From assembly GCF_016908295.1 (NCBI RefSeq), contig NZ_JAFBDO010000001.1:248001-312000 (forward strand): a stretch of DNA of 64,000 nt. Reading direction: 5' to 3'. Below are positions 46,913-56,701 of this stretch, piece after piece (position 1 is the first letter of the stretch; every line of letters begins with the position of its first letter). Source of the stretch: Thalassobacillus pellis (GTDB taxonomy: Bacteria > Bacillota > Bacilli > Bacillales > Halobacillaceae). The notes below the pieces were generated by a model that was not told where the DNA came from, did not search any database, and saw only the letters and a program-made list of their open reading frames with translations. The translations under genes and the position numbers were made by a program.

Positions 46913-48346
46913 TCATGCAGCTTTCTTATCATTGGCAGACAAGCTTCCGGCCACAAATGCCGCTAAGGAGAGCACGATTGGAAGAACTACGGTATGCATT
47001 CCGAAAGCATTCGGATAATAATTGTGGAAAATAATATAAGAAAGAATACCGACAAGCATGGAAGAAAATGCTCCATATTTATTGCCTTTTGTCCAATACA
47101 GCCCCATTACCACCGGCCATATGAAGGCCGCTTCCAGACCGCCAAATGCAAATAAATTCAGCCAGATTAACAAATCGGGCGGGTTCAAAGCTGAGAGAAA
47201 TACGAATATCCCTAATACTGCAGTCGTCGTAAAACTGAGTATCCTTACTTTACTGATAGTGGCTTCCGGATCGATATAATTTAAATAAATGTCCTTTACG
47301 ACAGCTGAGCTTACAATCAACAGCAAAGAATCGACCGTCGACATGATGGCTGCCATTGGTGCAGCTAAAACGACACCCGCCAGCCAGGCAGGAAGGACTT
47401 CGAGAGCGATAAGCGGCATCACTTTATCCCCTACATCGATCCCAGGGAGAATAGGCCGGGCAAACACACCGATCAAATGCATGTTCAGCATAATGAAACC
47501 GACTACCACCGTACCGATCAACAGCGCTCTGTGCATGGCACGGGAATTTTTATAGGACATTGCACGGACAGTAATATGAGGCAGACCAACAACTCCTACC
47601 CCTACCAAAATCCAGAATGATGACACATAAGTAGCGGTCAAATCGCCATCCGCCCCATAGGGAGTTATGAGATTCGGATTTTCCGCCTGAAGATCAGCGA
47701 TAATGTTCCCGATTCCTCCCCCGGCAATAATTGTACCAATTAGTAAAATCAACGTACCGAACAGCATAACAATCCCCTGGACAGTATCCGTCAAAGCAAC
47801 GGCGCGAAAGCCGCCAATGATGACGTAGATCAGTACAGATATTGCAAAAATGAATAAAGCGGAAGTATAGCTTAATCCAGTTAATGATTGAATCATTCTG
47901 GCACCGCCAACCCATTGGGCGGCCATAGCTGAAAACAGGAAGATGATAATGCTGAATGCCGCGATTAACACCACCCATTTACTTTGATACCGTTCTTTTA
48001 AAAAGTCGATCAGAGTAACCGCATTATAACGTCTCGCAACGATGGAGAATTTTTTCCCCAAAACCATCAGGACGAAATAACCGGTTACCACCTGTGACAT
48101 AGCAAGCAGCACCCAGCCGAGCCCTTCCGTATATGCTACACCAGGACCCCCGATGAAGCTGCTGGCACTTCCATATGTAGCAATCATCGTCATTGCGAGA
48201 ATCAAACCGCCCAGTTGTCGTCCCCCAAGAAAGTATTCTGATAAAAATGATTCCTCTGAAGCGCGCATCGATTTACTTGCCCAATACCCAGTAATAAAAA
48301 TCAGGATTAAAAAAATAATCAAAGGAAGCATGACCGTCCAATTCAT
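46913..48346 (-). CDS. panF: Sodium:solute symporter, PanF-type (sodium/pantothenate)
   Basis: Members take up pantothenate with sodium. The 477-residue protein has twelve or thirteen membrane segments of the SSS family, with the core GGRQLGGLILAMTMIATYGSASSFIGGPG (sodium site region, serines and threonine) and LAAPMAAIMSTVDSLLL typical of TM8. It is coupled to the YhdT-like gene by an ATGA overlap, and the yhdT-panF pair is known from enterobacteria, which supports PanF over proline or other SSS substrates. A sodium-driven carrier fits a marine or saline habitat. Confidence 0.85.
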   Translation of the reverse strand: MNWTVMLPLIIFLILIFITGYWASKSMRASEESFLSEYFLGGRQLGGLILAMTMIATYGSASSFIGGPGVAYTEGLGWVLLAMSQVVTGYFVLMVLGKKFSIVARRYNAVTLIDFLKERYQSKWVVLIAAFSIIIFLFSAMAAQWVGGARMIQSLTGLSYTSALFIFAISVLIYVIIGGFRAVALTDTVQGIVMLFGTLILLIGTIIAGGGIGNIIADLQAENPNLITPYGADGDLTATYVSSFWILVGVGVVGLPHITVRAMSYKNSRAMHRALLIGTVVVGFIMLNMHLIGVFARPILPGIDVGDKVMPLIALEVLPAWLAGVVLAAPMAAIMSTVDSLLLIVSSAVVKDIYLNYIDPEATISKVRILSFTTTAVLGIFVFLSALNPPDLLIWLNLFAFGGLEAAFIWPVVMGLYWTKGNKYGAFSSMLVGILSYIIFHNYYPNAFGMHTVVLPIVLSLAAFVAGSLSANDKKAA

Positions 48347-48621
48347 TCGTCATTCCCTCCCTCTTCATCAAAAGGAACCTCAACGAACCAAAGCTTTACA
48401 ACAATCCAAACCAGTACGACCATCACAACGAATCCGAGGACACAGCTGTAAAAAAACCATGCTGGCAATCCAAATACATATTCATATTCTTGTGGAGATT
48501 CCGAGCCCATTCCATAGGCGAACCCGAACCACCAGAGGAAGTTGAAAATAGCCAGTCCGACACCGATCAATGCTTCTCTGTTTGCTATCCGGAAACGGTA
48601 GTCCTTGTTATCTGGCAGCAT
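48343..48621 (-). CDS. yhdT: DUF997 (YhdT-like) small membrane protein
   Basis: The 92-residue protein has two hydrophobic segments (about residues 19-36 and 53-77) and the DUF997 core GVGLAIFNFLWWFGFAYGMG with GLPAWFFYSC. Proteins of this family accompany PanF symporters and may be accessory subunits. The stop overlaps the panF start by four bases. The start ATG at 48621 lies behind GGAGGAGAGGC. Confidence 0.88.
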   Translation of the reverse strand: MLPDNKDYRFRIANREALIGVGLAIFNFLWWFGFAYGMGSESPQEYEYVFGLPAWFFYSCVLGFVVMVVLVWIVVKLWFVEVPFDEEGGNDE

Positions 48622-48790
48622 CAGCCTCTCCTCCTTTTATGTAGTACTTATCTTAATTGTAATTGTTACGGATATATACTTCACTATTCTTGCATCTAAA
48701 AAATGATATTCAGGCTTGTAATTGCTGTTTTATTATTCAAACCTGCGTCAAATCCGACCTAATTTGGTGAGGATCTATTTCATACAGAAA

Positions 48791-48819
48791 GGCCTCGCTC
48801 CCAATTATAGAGCGAGGCC
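48791..48819 (-). terminator. Terminator of prfB
   Basis: A perfect ten-base stem GGCCTCGCTC/GAGCGAGGCC with a nine-base loop is followed by TTTCTGT on the minus strand, 12 bases behind the prfB stop. Confidence 0.82.
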
Positions 48820-48830
48820 CGGCAAACCCT

Positions 48831-49932
48831 TTATTTCATTTGCGAACGTAGATAAGCATCAATAAATGGGTTAATATCTCCATCCATGACAGCCTGGGTG
48901 TTCCCGATATCCAGATTTGTCCGATGATCCTTGACCATGGAATATGGGTGGAATACATAGGAGCGAATTTGACTTCCCCAACCAATTTCCTTTTGCTCAC
49001 CGCGGATATCATCAAGCTCCTGTTGTTGGCGTTCTATTTCCAATTGATACAGCTTTGCTTTAAGCATTTTCATTGCCTGTTCACGGTTTTTTATCTGGGA
49101 TCGTTCCGATTGGCAAGTAACAACCGTGTTTGTCGGTAAATGTGTAATCCGGACAGCAGAATCTGTCGTGTTGACGTGCTGACCACCGGCACCGCTTGAA
49201 CGGTATGTGTCGATTTTCAAATCTTCCGTTTTAATATCTATTTCTATTTCATCATCGAACTCCGGCATGACTTCACACGACACAAAAGACGTATGTCTGC
49301 GCCCAGATGAATCAAACGGGGAAATACGGACCAAGCGGTGGACTCCTTTTTCAGCTTTCAAATAACCATAAGCGTTATGGCCTTTAATCATCAGCGTTAC
49401 GCTTTTCACCCCAGCTTCATCCCCGGGGAGGTAATCCATGGTCTCCACTTTGAAGCCTTTGCTCTCCGCCCAGCGTGTATACATCCTTAGCAGCATACTG
49501 GCCCAGTCCTGGGATTCTGTTCCCCCAGCACCTGGGTGAAGCTCAAGAATAGCATTATTTTTATCATACGGTTCACTGAGCAATAGATTCAGCTCAAATT
49601 CGTCCAGACCCTGACGAAGTCTTTTCACTTCTTCCTCAAGTTCAGCACCAAGCTCTGCGTCGTTTTCTTCTTTGACAAGTTCATAGGAGACCTCTAAGTT
49701 TTCATGTGTTTCTTCATGCTTTTCAAGGGTCTGAACCATATCCTTCAAACCATTGACTTCATTGATCACTTTTTGGGCATTATTCTGATCGTCCCAGAAC
49801 CCCGGGGCTGTCATTTCCTCTTCAAGCTCTGCTATCCGTGCCTTTTTATGATCGACGTCAAAGAGACCCCCTGAAGTCCGCTAATTGCTTAGCCATATTA
49901 TCTAATTTATGCCGAATTTCCGCCATATCCAT
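48831..49932 (-). CDS. prfB: Peptide chain release factor 2, with programmed +1 frameshift
   Basis: RF2 terminates translation at UGA and UAA. The gene is in two frames. The first 24 codons run from ATG 49932 (site GAGGTGATT) to an in-frame TGA at 49860-49858. The remainder runs in the +1 frame from GAC to 48831, giving about 366 residues. Function is shown by the GGQ motif [21 protein letters not shown] and the stop-recognition region around [14 protein letters not shown]. The frameshift is autoregulatory: low RF2 favours slippage and so RF2 synthesis. It is adjacent to secA, as in Bacillus subtilis. Confidence 0.96.
49858..49872 (-). other. prfB programmed frameshift site
   Basis: On the minus strand AGGGGG (internal Shine-Dalgarno, 49872-49867) is followed by TCT CTT TGA C. 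The order AGGGGGTCTCTTTGAC is the textbook RF2 site: ribosomes slip +1 from CTT onto TTT and continue with GAC. Confidence 0.97.
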
Positions 49933-50021
49933 AATAATCACCTCGTTAAATTTGTTTCATGTATAGGACAAGGAAGACACCCTCTTCTACATGAGAGAGT
50001 GCCTGTAAAAAAGTAAAATGC

Positions 50022-52535
50022 TTATCTGCCATGACAATTCTTATATTTTTTACCGCTGCCACAAGGACAAGGATCGTTTCTTCCGACATCCTCTTTCTTA
50101 ACATACGGCTGTCTTGTCTTTTTCTCTTCGCTTTGCTGGCCGCCGGATACTGCTTTTGCTCCCTGGGCCACTTCCTGGCGTTGAAGGTTGTTGCGCACCT
50201 GAGCTTTCATGACGTAACGAGAAACTTCTTCCTCGATGTTCTGGACCATTTGCTCAAACATGCTGAAGCCTTCCATTTGGTATTCGCGCAAAGGATCATT
50301 CTGGCCATAAGCACGCAGGTGGATACCCTGGCGCAGCTGGTCCATCTGATCAATGTGATCCATCCACTTCTGGTCAACAGTACGAAGCAGTATAACACGC
50401 TCGAATTCACGCATTTGATCTTCTTCAAGCTCTTCTTCTTTTTCATCATAATTCGCTTTAACTTTCTTTTCAATCAACTCAACCATCTCTTCAGGGTCTT
50501 TCCCTTTCAATTCATCAACACTTAAATCGTCTTCATTGAGAAGGTTTGCCCTGCAATAATCAACAATTGCATCTAATTCCCAATTCTCATCAAGTTCATC
50601 TGTTGTATGAGCCTGTACAGTCCGCTCAATAGTCGAATGAATCATTTCCTCGATAATTTCCCGAAGATTCGCTGAATCGAGTACCTCGTAACGCTGTTTG
50701 TAGATTACTTCACGCTGCTGACGAAGGACATCGTCATAGGAAAGTACAGTTTTCCGGGCATCGAAGTTATTACCTTCTACACGTTTTTGCGCTGATTCAA
50801 CAGCCCTGGACACCATCTTACTTTCAATCGGCTGACTGTCATCCATACCAAAACGATCCATCATGGTACGCATGTTATCTGAACCAAAGCGGCGCATCAG
50901 CTCGTCTTCCATCGAAAGATAGAACAAGGACATACCCGGATCACCCTGACGACCGGAACGTCCACGGAGCTGGTTATCAATCCTGCGGGATTCGTGACGC
51001 TCTGTGCCGATAACAGCCAGTCCTCCAAGATCACGCACGCCTTCACCAAGCTTGATGTCTGTACCACGCCCGGCCATATTTGTAGCGATTGTAACAGCGC
51101 CTTTCTGTCCGGCATTTTCAATGATTTCAGCTTCTCTAAAGTGGTTTTTCGCGTTCAGGACATTATGATTTACTCCTGCTTTCTTCAAATAGCGGGAAAT
51201 CAGCTCGGAGGTTTCAACCGCAACCGTTCCGACTAGCACCGGCTGCCCTTTCTCATAGCGTTCTTTGATTTCTTCCACGACGGCACGAAATTTACCTTCC
51301 ATTGATTTGTAGACCAAATCCGCTTTGTCATCACGGACAATCGGTTTATTCGTCGGTATAGCGATTACCCGCATGTTATAGATGTTCAGGAATTCTTCTT
51401 CTTCCGTTTTCGCGGTACCGGTCATCCCGGAAAGCTTTTCATACATACGGAAAAAGTTCTGGAAAGTAATTGAAGCAAGAGTCATACTTTCATTTTGGAT
51501 TTCCAGTCCTTCTTTCGCTTCGATAGCCTGATGGAGACCATCACTATAACGGCGTCCCTTCATCAGACGTCCGGTGAATTGGTCCACGATGACCACTTCC
51601 CCTTCATCTACCACATAATCAGTATCCCGCTGCATCGCAGCGTGAGCTTTCAGAGCCTGGTTAATGTGGTGGATCAAAGAGACATTAGACAAATCGAACA
51701 AGTTATCAATGGAGAAGTAGCGCTCTGCCTTGTTAATGCCTTCCTCAGTCAATTGTACGCCTTTTGTTTTTTCATCATACGAATAATCTTCTTCATGAGC
51801 CAGAAGGCGAACGAATGCATTGGCCTTGACGTATAAGTCAGCAGACTTTTGGGCCGTTCCGGAAATGATCAATGGAGTACGGGCCTCATCAATAAGGATG
51901 GAATCCACTTCATCAATGATGGCGAACGGTAAGTTGCGTTGAACCATTTGTTCCTTATAAAGAACCATGTTGTCACGCAGATAATCGAAACCAAACTCAT
52001 TGTTGGTACCATAAGTGATGTCAGCGTTATATGCTTCACGCTTTTCGTCTTTTGTCATGCCGTTCAGATTCAATCCTACTGTCATTCCCAGAAATTCGAA
52101 TAGTTCCCCCATTTCACGAGCATCACGACTGGCAAGATAGTCGTTGACTGTGATGATGTGAACCCCTTTGCCATTCAAGGCGTTCAGGTAAGCAGGCATT
52201 GTGGAAGCAAGTGTTTTACCTTCCCCTGTTTTCATTTCTGCAATATTACCTTCGTGAAGCGCAATTGCACCTAGTAACTGGACATTGAAGGGGCGCATTT
52301 CAAGGACACGCTTCGCCCCTTCCCGCACTACAGCGAACGCTTCAGGAAGAAGATCATCCAGGCTTTCTCCGTCCTGGAATCGTTGTCTGAATTCTGTTGT
52401 TTTATTTCGCAGACCATCGTCTGATAATTTTTCCATATCCGGCTCCAACGCTTCAATTTCATCGGCTTTCTTCTGCAGCCGGGTCAGTTGACGCGAGTTG
52501 CCGTCTCCAAATATTTTCTTAAGTGTTCCAAGCAT
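50022..52535 (-). CDS. secA: Preprotein translocase ATPase SecA
   Basis: SecA drives post-translational export through SecYEG. The 837-residue protein has Walker A MKTGEGKT (residues 101-108), [15 protein letters not shown], the preprotein crosslinking domain, helicase motif [13 protein letters not shown], the two-helix finger region [18 protein letters not shown] and the C-terminal zinc-binding tail [14 protein letters not shown]. The ATG at 52535 follows GAGGAGCGG; the in-frame upstream extension has no site. It lies upstream of prfB with an 89-base gap, the standard firmicute arrangement. Confidence 0.97.
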   Translation of the reverse strand: MLGTLKKIFGDGNSRQLTRLQKKADEIEALEPDMEKLSDDGLRNKTTEFRQRFQDGESLDDLLPEAFAVVREGAKRVLEMRPFNVQLLGAIALHEGNIAEMKTGEGKTLASTMPAYLNALNGKGVHIITVNDYLASRDAREMGELFEFLGMTVGLNLNGMTKDEKREAYNADITYGTNNEFGFDYLRDNMVLYKEQMVQRNLPFAIIDEVDSILIDEARTPLIISGTAQKSADLYVKANAFVRLLAHEEDYSYDEKTKGVQLTEEGINKAERYFSIDNLFDLSNVSLIHHINQALKAHAAMQRDTDYVVDEGEVVIVDQFTGRLMKGRRYSDGLHQAIEAKEGLEIQNESMTLASITFQNFFRMYEKLSGMTGTAKTEEEEFLNIYNMRVIAIPTNKPIVRDDKADLVYKSMEGKFRAVVEEIKERYEKGQPVLVGTVAVETSELISRYLKKAGVNHNVLNAKNHFREAEIIENAGQKGAVTIATNMAGRGTDIKLGEGVRDLGGLAVIGTERHESRRIDNQLRGRSGRQGDPGMSLFYLSMEDELMRRFGSDNMRTMMDRFGMDDSQPIESKMVSRAVESAQKRVEGNNFDARKTVLSYDDVLRQQREVIYKQRYEVLDSANLREIIEEMIHSTIERTVQAHTTDELDENWELDAIVDYCRANLLNEDDLSVDELKGKDPEEMVELIEKKVKANYDEKEEELEEDQMREFERVILLRTVDQKWMDHIDQMDQLRQGIHLRAYGQNDPLREYQMEGFSMFEQMVQNIEEEVSRYVMKAQVRNNLQRQEVAQGAKAVSGGQQSEEKKTRQPYVKKEDVGRNDPCPCGSGKKYKNCHGR

Positions 52536-52702
52536 TGCAACCGCTCCTCTATTAAATTGGTGATATCTCGGTTGAAAATAGTATAGTCCACATTTAATAA
52601 TAACACTTAAATTACCGGCATGACAACAAAGGTCACCCAACACCATCAACGGGCTGACATAGTGAGACAGTCACCATAGATATAGTGGAAATCCAATCAG
52701 AA

Positions 52703-52734
52703 ATGAGAGCATCCCGAGGATGGGGTGCTCTCAT
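52703..52734. terminator. Hairpin between the small coiled-coil gene and secA
   Basis: ATGAGAGCA (52703-52711) pairs with TGCTCTCAT (52726-52734), with CCC/GGG inside, a stable stem with modest T content on the minus side. It lies 49 bases behind the stop at 52783. Confidence 0.6.
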
Positions 52735-52782
52735 TCTGGAGACGTATAGAGGAAGTGTAGCGGGGCCGCCTTGAGGAAGTTT

Positions 52783-52977
52783 TTACAACCGGCTATTAGA
52801 AAACGCAGCGGTACGTTCTCTTAACAGTAAACGATGCTCATATCCTAACTGCCTCCGGTCCAAATCATAGACGCGTTTGTTAGTAGCCGCAATAATTTCG
52901 ACAAGCTGAGCAATTGTTTTCTCCTGCTGTTTCAGCTTATGGTATAGTTCATCATAACTTTCACTATAAGTATTCAG
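52783..52977 (-). CDS. Small coiled-coil protein, probable CTG start
   Basis: I do not recognise the product. From 52977 it would be 64 residues with a heptad-like helix (LYHKLKQQEKTIAQLVEIIAATNKRVYDL) and a basic C-terminus RHRLLLRERTAAF-like in character. A near-perfect ribosome binding site, AAAGGAGG, stands eight bases before CTG at 52977, and no ATG, GTG or TTG lies at a usable distance in this frame. The frame also extends up to an ATG at 53070 (95 residues), but that start has no binding site. The CTG start is my preferred reading; it is unusual. The gene lies between hpf and secA. Confidence 0.55.
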   Translation of the reverse strand: MNTYSESYDELYHKLKQQEKTIAQLVEIIAATNKRVYDLDRRQLGYEHRLLLRERTAAFSNSRL

Positions 52978-53137
52978 TGTACACGCCTCCTTTAGTAACG
53001 AATTATTGTCGGCATTTATAGTTATACCACCTGCATTCTGTTTCGGCGAATGACCGTTCTTCAAAAACATTTGTCATTTCTTGTCGAAAAAGACCTTTTT
53101 TTAGATGAAAACAGCACTTTTTGCGTTATTTTTGGTT

Positions 53138-53154
53138 CCGTTCTTTAAGAACGG
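53138..53154. terminator. Short palindromic hairpin with plus-strand T tract
   Basis: CCGTTCTTTAAGAACGG is a perfect palindrome followed by GATTTTTTT on the plus strand. No plus-strand gene ends here, so its role is unclear. Confidence 0.4.
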
Positions 53155-53207
53155 GATTTTTTTCAATTTTATGTACTTGTATCTTATATTTCCCAGTCAT
53201 ATAAAAA

Positions 53208-53232
53208 GAGCGGCCCTATGTCAGGCCGCTCT
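53208..53232 (-). terminator. Terminator of hpf
   Basis: AGAGCGGCC/GGCCGCTCT is a perfect nine-base stem with a seven-base loop, followed by TTTTT on the minus strand, 13 bases after the hpf stop. Confidence 0.92.
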
Positions 53233-53245
53233 GGGAATTACTTAT

Positions 53246-53800
53246 TCAGCTGGGCTCTATCAAACCGTAACGGCCGTCCCGTCTACGGTAAACGACGTTC
53301 GTTTCATTTGTTTCAGCGTTTGTATATACGTAAAAGTTATGTCCTAACATATCCATCTGAAGCACAGCTTCCTCAGAATCCATCGGTTTCAGATCAAAGC
53401 TTTTCTGCCTTACGATCTCTATATCACTATCATCTTCAAGCTGTTGTTCCTGCGCCGCTTCTTTTTCCAGTTCCGCAAAAACATATTTTGGAGCACCCTC
53501 CTGGCGGAACTTGCGGTTAACCTTTGTTTTATGCTTTCGTATTTGTCGTTCTAGTTTATCAACCACAAGGTCGATGGCAGCGTAGAGGTCGGTATGACGC
53601 TCCTCAGCTCGAAGTAACAGGTTTTTCATCGGGATGGTTACTTCAATTTCCTGCTCATCATTGTAGACACTCAAATTCACATGGACCTCGGAAGTTACTG
53701 GTTCATCAAAGTAGCGTTCAAGCTTTCCTACCTTTTTCTCCACGTAATCACTGATTGCCTCGGTCACTTCTAGATTTTCACCACGAATGTTGTATTTCAT
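53246..53800 (-). CDS. hpf: Long-form ribosome hibernation promoting factor
   Basis: HPF binds the small subunit and joins 70S ribosomes into inactive 100S dimers in stationary phase and stress. The 184-residue protein is the long form: an N-terminal S30AE domain (MKYNIRGENLEVTEAISDYV to about residue 100), a charged linker and the C-terminal dimerisation domain (KSFDLKPMDSEEAVLQMDMLGHNFYVY). The ATG at 53800 follows AAAGGAGG. A SigB-type promoter lies upstream, as for yvyD of Bacillus subtilis. The position before secA is conserved. Confidence 0.95.
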   Translation of the reverse strand: MKYNIRGENLEVTEAISDYVEKKVGKLERYFDEPVTSEVHVNLSVYNDEQEIEVTIPMKNLLLRAEERHTDLYAAIDLVVDKLERQIRKHKTKVNRKFRQEGAPKYVFAELEKEAAQEQQLEDDSDIEIVRQKSFDLKPMDSEEAVLQMDMLGHNFYVYTNAETNETNVVYRRRDGRYGLIEPS

Positions 53801-53844
53801 ATAGAAGTGTCCTCCTTTCATCCTTATGTGATTATTATTCTATC

Positions 53845-53870
53845 ATACCCTGGCCTATTCCTGCATAAAC
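53845..53870 (-). promoter_or_regulatory. SigB-type general stress promoter of hpf
   Basis: GTTTAT (53870-53865), a 14-base spacer and GGGTAT (53850-53845) match the SigB consensus GTTTAA-N12-14-GGGWAW with one mismatch, about 45 bases before the ATG. The Bacillus subtilis homologue yvyD is a classical SigB (and SigH) target. Confidence 0.72.
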
Positions 53871-54006
53871 TTTCGAAATTTTTCGAATAGTTAGTGTCGA
53901 AAAATGCCGAATGATGCAGAATAACCTGTAAACCGGGCTTAATTCTAGTTTATCCTAATTTATAGAACATGGACGTGCTATTTGTGAACAACTATGTAAA
54001 TTTAAA

Positions 54007-54034
54007 AGACCTGCGCTGAAAATAGCGCAGGTCT
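54007..54034 (-). terminator. Terminator of the flaG-fliD-fliS-fliT operon
   Basis: A perfect 11-bp stem AGACCTGCGCT/AGCGCAGGTCT with a six-base loop is followed by TTTTAAA on the minus strand. It overlaps the last stop codon. Confidence 0.88.
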
Positions 54035-54404
54035 AATGGATAATATAAGGACGAACAATTTGCTGGACGCGGTTTTTCCAATTTTCATAGCAAGGTATAA
54101 CGGACTTCACCAGCAATTCTCTTTTTTCGGAATTAGTTGGGCGGTGAAACCATTCCGATAAAAGAAGGATGATTTCCCTGAAATCGTCAAGAAGATTTCC
54201 TCCCCCAAACAGATCTGTAAGGTATTCATGGGATTTGCTTAGTCGCTCAAATGCATGCAGAATATCTAAAAAAATCCTCTGAGCTTCCGGCGGTGCTTCT
54301 TGAGAAATGTTTTCTGCTAAATAACCAAAACCCTCTGACAATACATCTAATACTTTATTATATTCCATCAGTATTTGATGGTGGGTATCTTCCAATTCCG
54401 GCAA
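54033..54404 (-). CDS. Hypothetical protein at the end of the fliD-fliS-fliT operon
   Basis: The 123-residue, helical, soluble protein has no family that I recognise with confidence. It contains ILMEYNKVLDVLSEGFGYLAEN and a central FLDILHAFERLSKSHEYL, and it is acidic in its first half. It starts with TTG at 54404, behind AGGTGA, eight bases after the fliT stop, and ends within the operon terminator. Bacillus subtilis has no gene at this position. Location suggests a flagellar chaperone or related accessory role, but that is only guilt by association. Confidence 0.7.
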   Translation of the reverse strand: MPELEDTHHQILMEYNKVLDVLSEGFGYLAENISQEAPPEAQRIFLDILHAFERLSKSHEYLTDLFGGGNLLDDFREIILLLSEWFHRPTNSEKRELLVKSVIPCYENWKNRVQQIVRPYIIH

Positions 54405-54412
54405 ATAATCAC

Positions 54413-54766
54413 CTATTTCTTTTTATCTAAAAACATACCATCACTGCCAGAAACGTTCTTATAAGGGTTGGTATATTTTTGATTTGAACTCTTTTGTTTT
54501 TTTACATTTTTCATTTCCATTTTCAATTCAGTAAACAAAAAATTCAGACGCTGCTGAATACGTGGTTCCAACGTAAGTATTTCTTTCATTCGGGTTTTGT
54601 CCACATCAGTTACAGGCTGGGTAAGCAAGTAAATCCTTTCCTCTCTCTCACTCAACACACCGTTTATATCTTCAAGTAACTGAGTTCGATTGCTGCTGTT
54701 GATTTTCTGATTCAGTTTGGAGTATAGCTGGATCGTCAGCTCGTAAAACTCCTCCAATACACTCAT
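54413..54766 (-). CDS. fliT: Flagellar protein FliT
   Basis: FliT is the export chaperone of the filament cap protein FliD. The 117-residue protein is helical with a basic tail (MEMKNVKKQKSSNQKY). Sequence conservation of FliT is low, so the call rests mainly on the order fliD-fliS-fliT and on size. The ATG at 54766 overlaps the fliS stop (TAAATG), so the two are coupled. Confidence 0.85.
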   Translation of the reverse strand: MSVLEEFYELTIQLYSKLNQKINSSNRTQLLEDINGVLSEREERIYLLTQPVTDVDKTRMKEILTLEPRIQQRLNFLFTELKMEMKNVKKQKSSNQKYTNPYKNVSGSDGMFLDKKK

Positions 54767-55156
54767 TTACGCATTGCCCCCCTGTCCATGCTGCAGCTGA
54801 CGCGTCTGCCTCAGGACCTCTTTCCATGTATCCCTGAACTCTGTTACCAACTCCAACGCTTCGCCAAGCATCCTCGCATCATTGTAGATATTAGCATCCA
54901 TCAGTCGATGATTGATAAATTCATAGATCGGGAGAATTTCCTGAGATACAGAAGCGTTTGGATCAATTGTTATCATCAGCTCCCGTATAATATTCTGAGC
55001 TTTTTGGATGTTCCTGTTCTTCGCCTCGAAATCCTCATTATCTACCGCTTTTTTTGCCAGTTTGATAAACTTAAGGCAGCCGTTATATAACATTAGGGTT
55101 AATTCACCTGGTGATGCGGTTTCTACTGAATTGTTTTGATAAGCTTGAATTGACAT
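54767..55156 (-). CDS. fliS: Flagellin chaperone FliS
   Basis: FliS binds flagellin in the cytosol and keeps it export-competent. The 129-residue protein has the family start AYQNNSVETASPGELTLMLYNGCLKFI and four-helix character. The ATG at 55156 lies eight bases behind AAGGAG; a GTG nine bases upstream overlaps that site. Its client flagellin is not encoded next to csrA in this window. Confidence 0.95.
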   Translation of the reverse strand: MSIQAYQNNSVETASPGELTLMLYNGCLKFIKLAKKAVDNEDFEAKNRNIQKAQNIIRELMITIDPNASVSQEILPIYEFINHRLMDANIYNDARMLGEALELVTEFRDTWKEVLRQTRQLQHGQGGNA

Positions 55157-55189
55157 GGTGATCACTCCTTACTGATTAAGTGACTCGAC

Positions 55190-56686
55190 TCAACTGAATT
55201 GCTGCATCAAGTAATTGGATTGGGAATTCATCCTTTGAATCGCTTTTTCCATCGCTGTAAACTGGGACCAGTAACGGTTTTCAATTTGAGTAAGACGATC
55301 CTCGAACGCATCCATCCTCTGGTTAATGTTCTTCAGCTGTCTACCAAGAACAAACGTGTTATCAACACTGGTAGTTTTTCCAGCCTTGTTTTCAATTGCA
55401 GTAGCCGCACGTTCAATAGTATCTTCTAGTCTACGGATGATTCCTTGCCGAGAACCCTCCCCTTCCTTGGAAAATAAGCTATGTACAGCTTCCGGGTTTT
55501 CACGCAGAGCCTTACGCAATTTATCTTCATCGATCAGCAGCTTTCCGCCATCCAGGTAATTGGAAGTGGTGGTTATACCAATTTCTGACAGATGACTGTA
55601 GGTACCTGCTCCTTCCACGGTGTTGTACCAATTGCTTCGCATCTCTGACAGAGCACCACGGATGATAGGATCACCGCTGAGCATCCCCTTTTTCGCTTTT
55701 TCTTCCCACAGCTCAATTTCACGTTCTTCCATAGCCTCTTTCTGTAAATCAGTAAGGGGGCGATATTCCCGGTTGCGACGTTCGCTGACCTGATCATTCA
55801 GTTTTTCAACAATTTCATTATATTTAGCAACAAATTCCGTGATTTTTTCAACGGATGCATCAATGTCATTCGTCACATTTATTTTTGCTTGGCCATCCGT
55901 TGTATTGTGGAAATTGAAGGTAACATCATTCAAGGTGTAATTGTTTTCGTAAGATTCGATTGTAAGGGCGCCATTATACTTGAATACTGCGTTCTGGCCG
56001 CCTGCCTCCAAGGTCTCGGCCATACCGAGTGTGTTAGTGAAAAAAGCTGCAGAAGCTGCATCAAAGCTTATTTCCTGGCCACCTTTATTGAAATCCCCTG
56101 TTTCCGTACGTTCAAGCACCACTTTATCTGCCTGGGAATCATAGAAAGCTCTGACACCGTTATCTGCATCTGTGATCCTTTGTAAAACATCATTCAGCGA
56201 ATCTGTATCACTGACTGAAAAAGTATGTGTCAGCTGTTCACCATTTTTGTTCCATGTATAAAAAGTAAAGTCCCCAGTTTCAAGGGGGTTCGCCAAAACA
56301 CCGGTCTGATCCTTGAATGCTTTGTCTGGATCGAAGTTCTGACCAGCTGCAGTAACTTTACTGCTTACATTAATCGCTACGCTGGCCAATTGTGTTACTT
56401 CGACGCTGTAGCTTCCACCAGAAGCACTGGCAGCTGCTGTTGCTGTCACAGCAGCTGCCTGAGTAGATGTCGTACTTTTTGTATTGTATGTTTTCTCAAG
56501 CTTCATATTGAGGGTCAGATTATCAAGTTCGAGAAGTTGCTTATTAACATCCCTATAGGCATCCCTCTGCCAGGTAAGCCATATTTTGTCTTGTTCCATT
56601 TTGTCGAGTGGTATCCGTTCGGCAGACATCAAATCTTTTACTATCTTATCGATGTCCATACCCGACGCTAATCCGCCTATACGCAT
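55190..56686 (-). CDS. fliD: Flagellar filament cap protein FliD
   Basis: FliD forms the pentameric cap that folds exported flagellin at the filament tip. The 498-residue protein has the FliD N-terminal domain (RIGGLASGMDIDKIVKDLM), a central variable region rich in Ala/Ser/Thr (about 75-100), and the C-terminal domain ending in coiled-coil (NINQRMDAFEDRLTQIENRY) and LMQQFS. It lies between flaG and fliS with short spacers, in one SigD-driven operon. Confidence 0.95.
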   Translation of the reverse strand: MRIGGLASGMDIDKIVKDLMSAERIPLDKMEQDKIWLTWQRDAYRDVNKQLLELDNLTLNMKLEKTYNTKSTTSTQAAAVTATAAASASGGSYSVEVTQLASVAINVSSKVTAAGQNFDPDKAFKDQTGVLANPLETGDFTFYTWNKNGEQLTHTFSVSDTDSLNDVLQRITDADNGVRAFYDSQADKVVLERTETGDFNKGGQEISFDAASAAFFTNTLGMAETLEAGGQNAVFKYNGALTIESYENNYTLNDVTFNFHNTTDGQAKINVTNDIDASVEKITEFVAKYNEIVEKLNDQVSERRNREYRPLTDLQKEAMEEREIELWEEKAKKGMLSGDPIIRGALSEMRSNWYNTVEGAGTYSHLSEIGITTTSNYLDGGKLLIDEDKLRKALRENPEAVHSLFSKEGEGSRQGIIRRLEDTIERAATAIENKAGKTTSVDNTFVLGRQLKNINQRMDAFEDRLTQIENRYWSQFTAMEKAIQRMNSQSNYLMQQFS

Positions 56687-56701
56687 TTCCCTTGCACCAC
56701 C

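Noticed and set aside
49858-49860. In-frame TGA in prfB as a pseudogene mutation
   Set aside because: It is the conserved programmed frameshift site with the correct internal Shine-Dalgarno sequence and slip codon.
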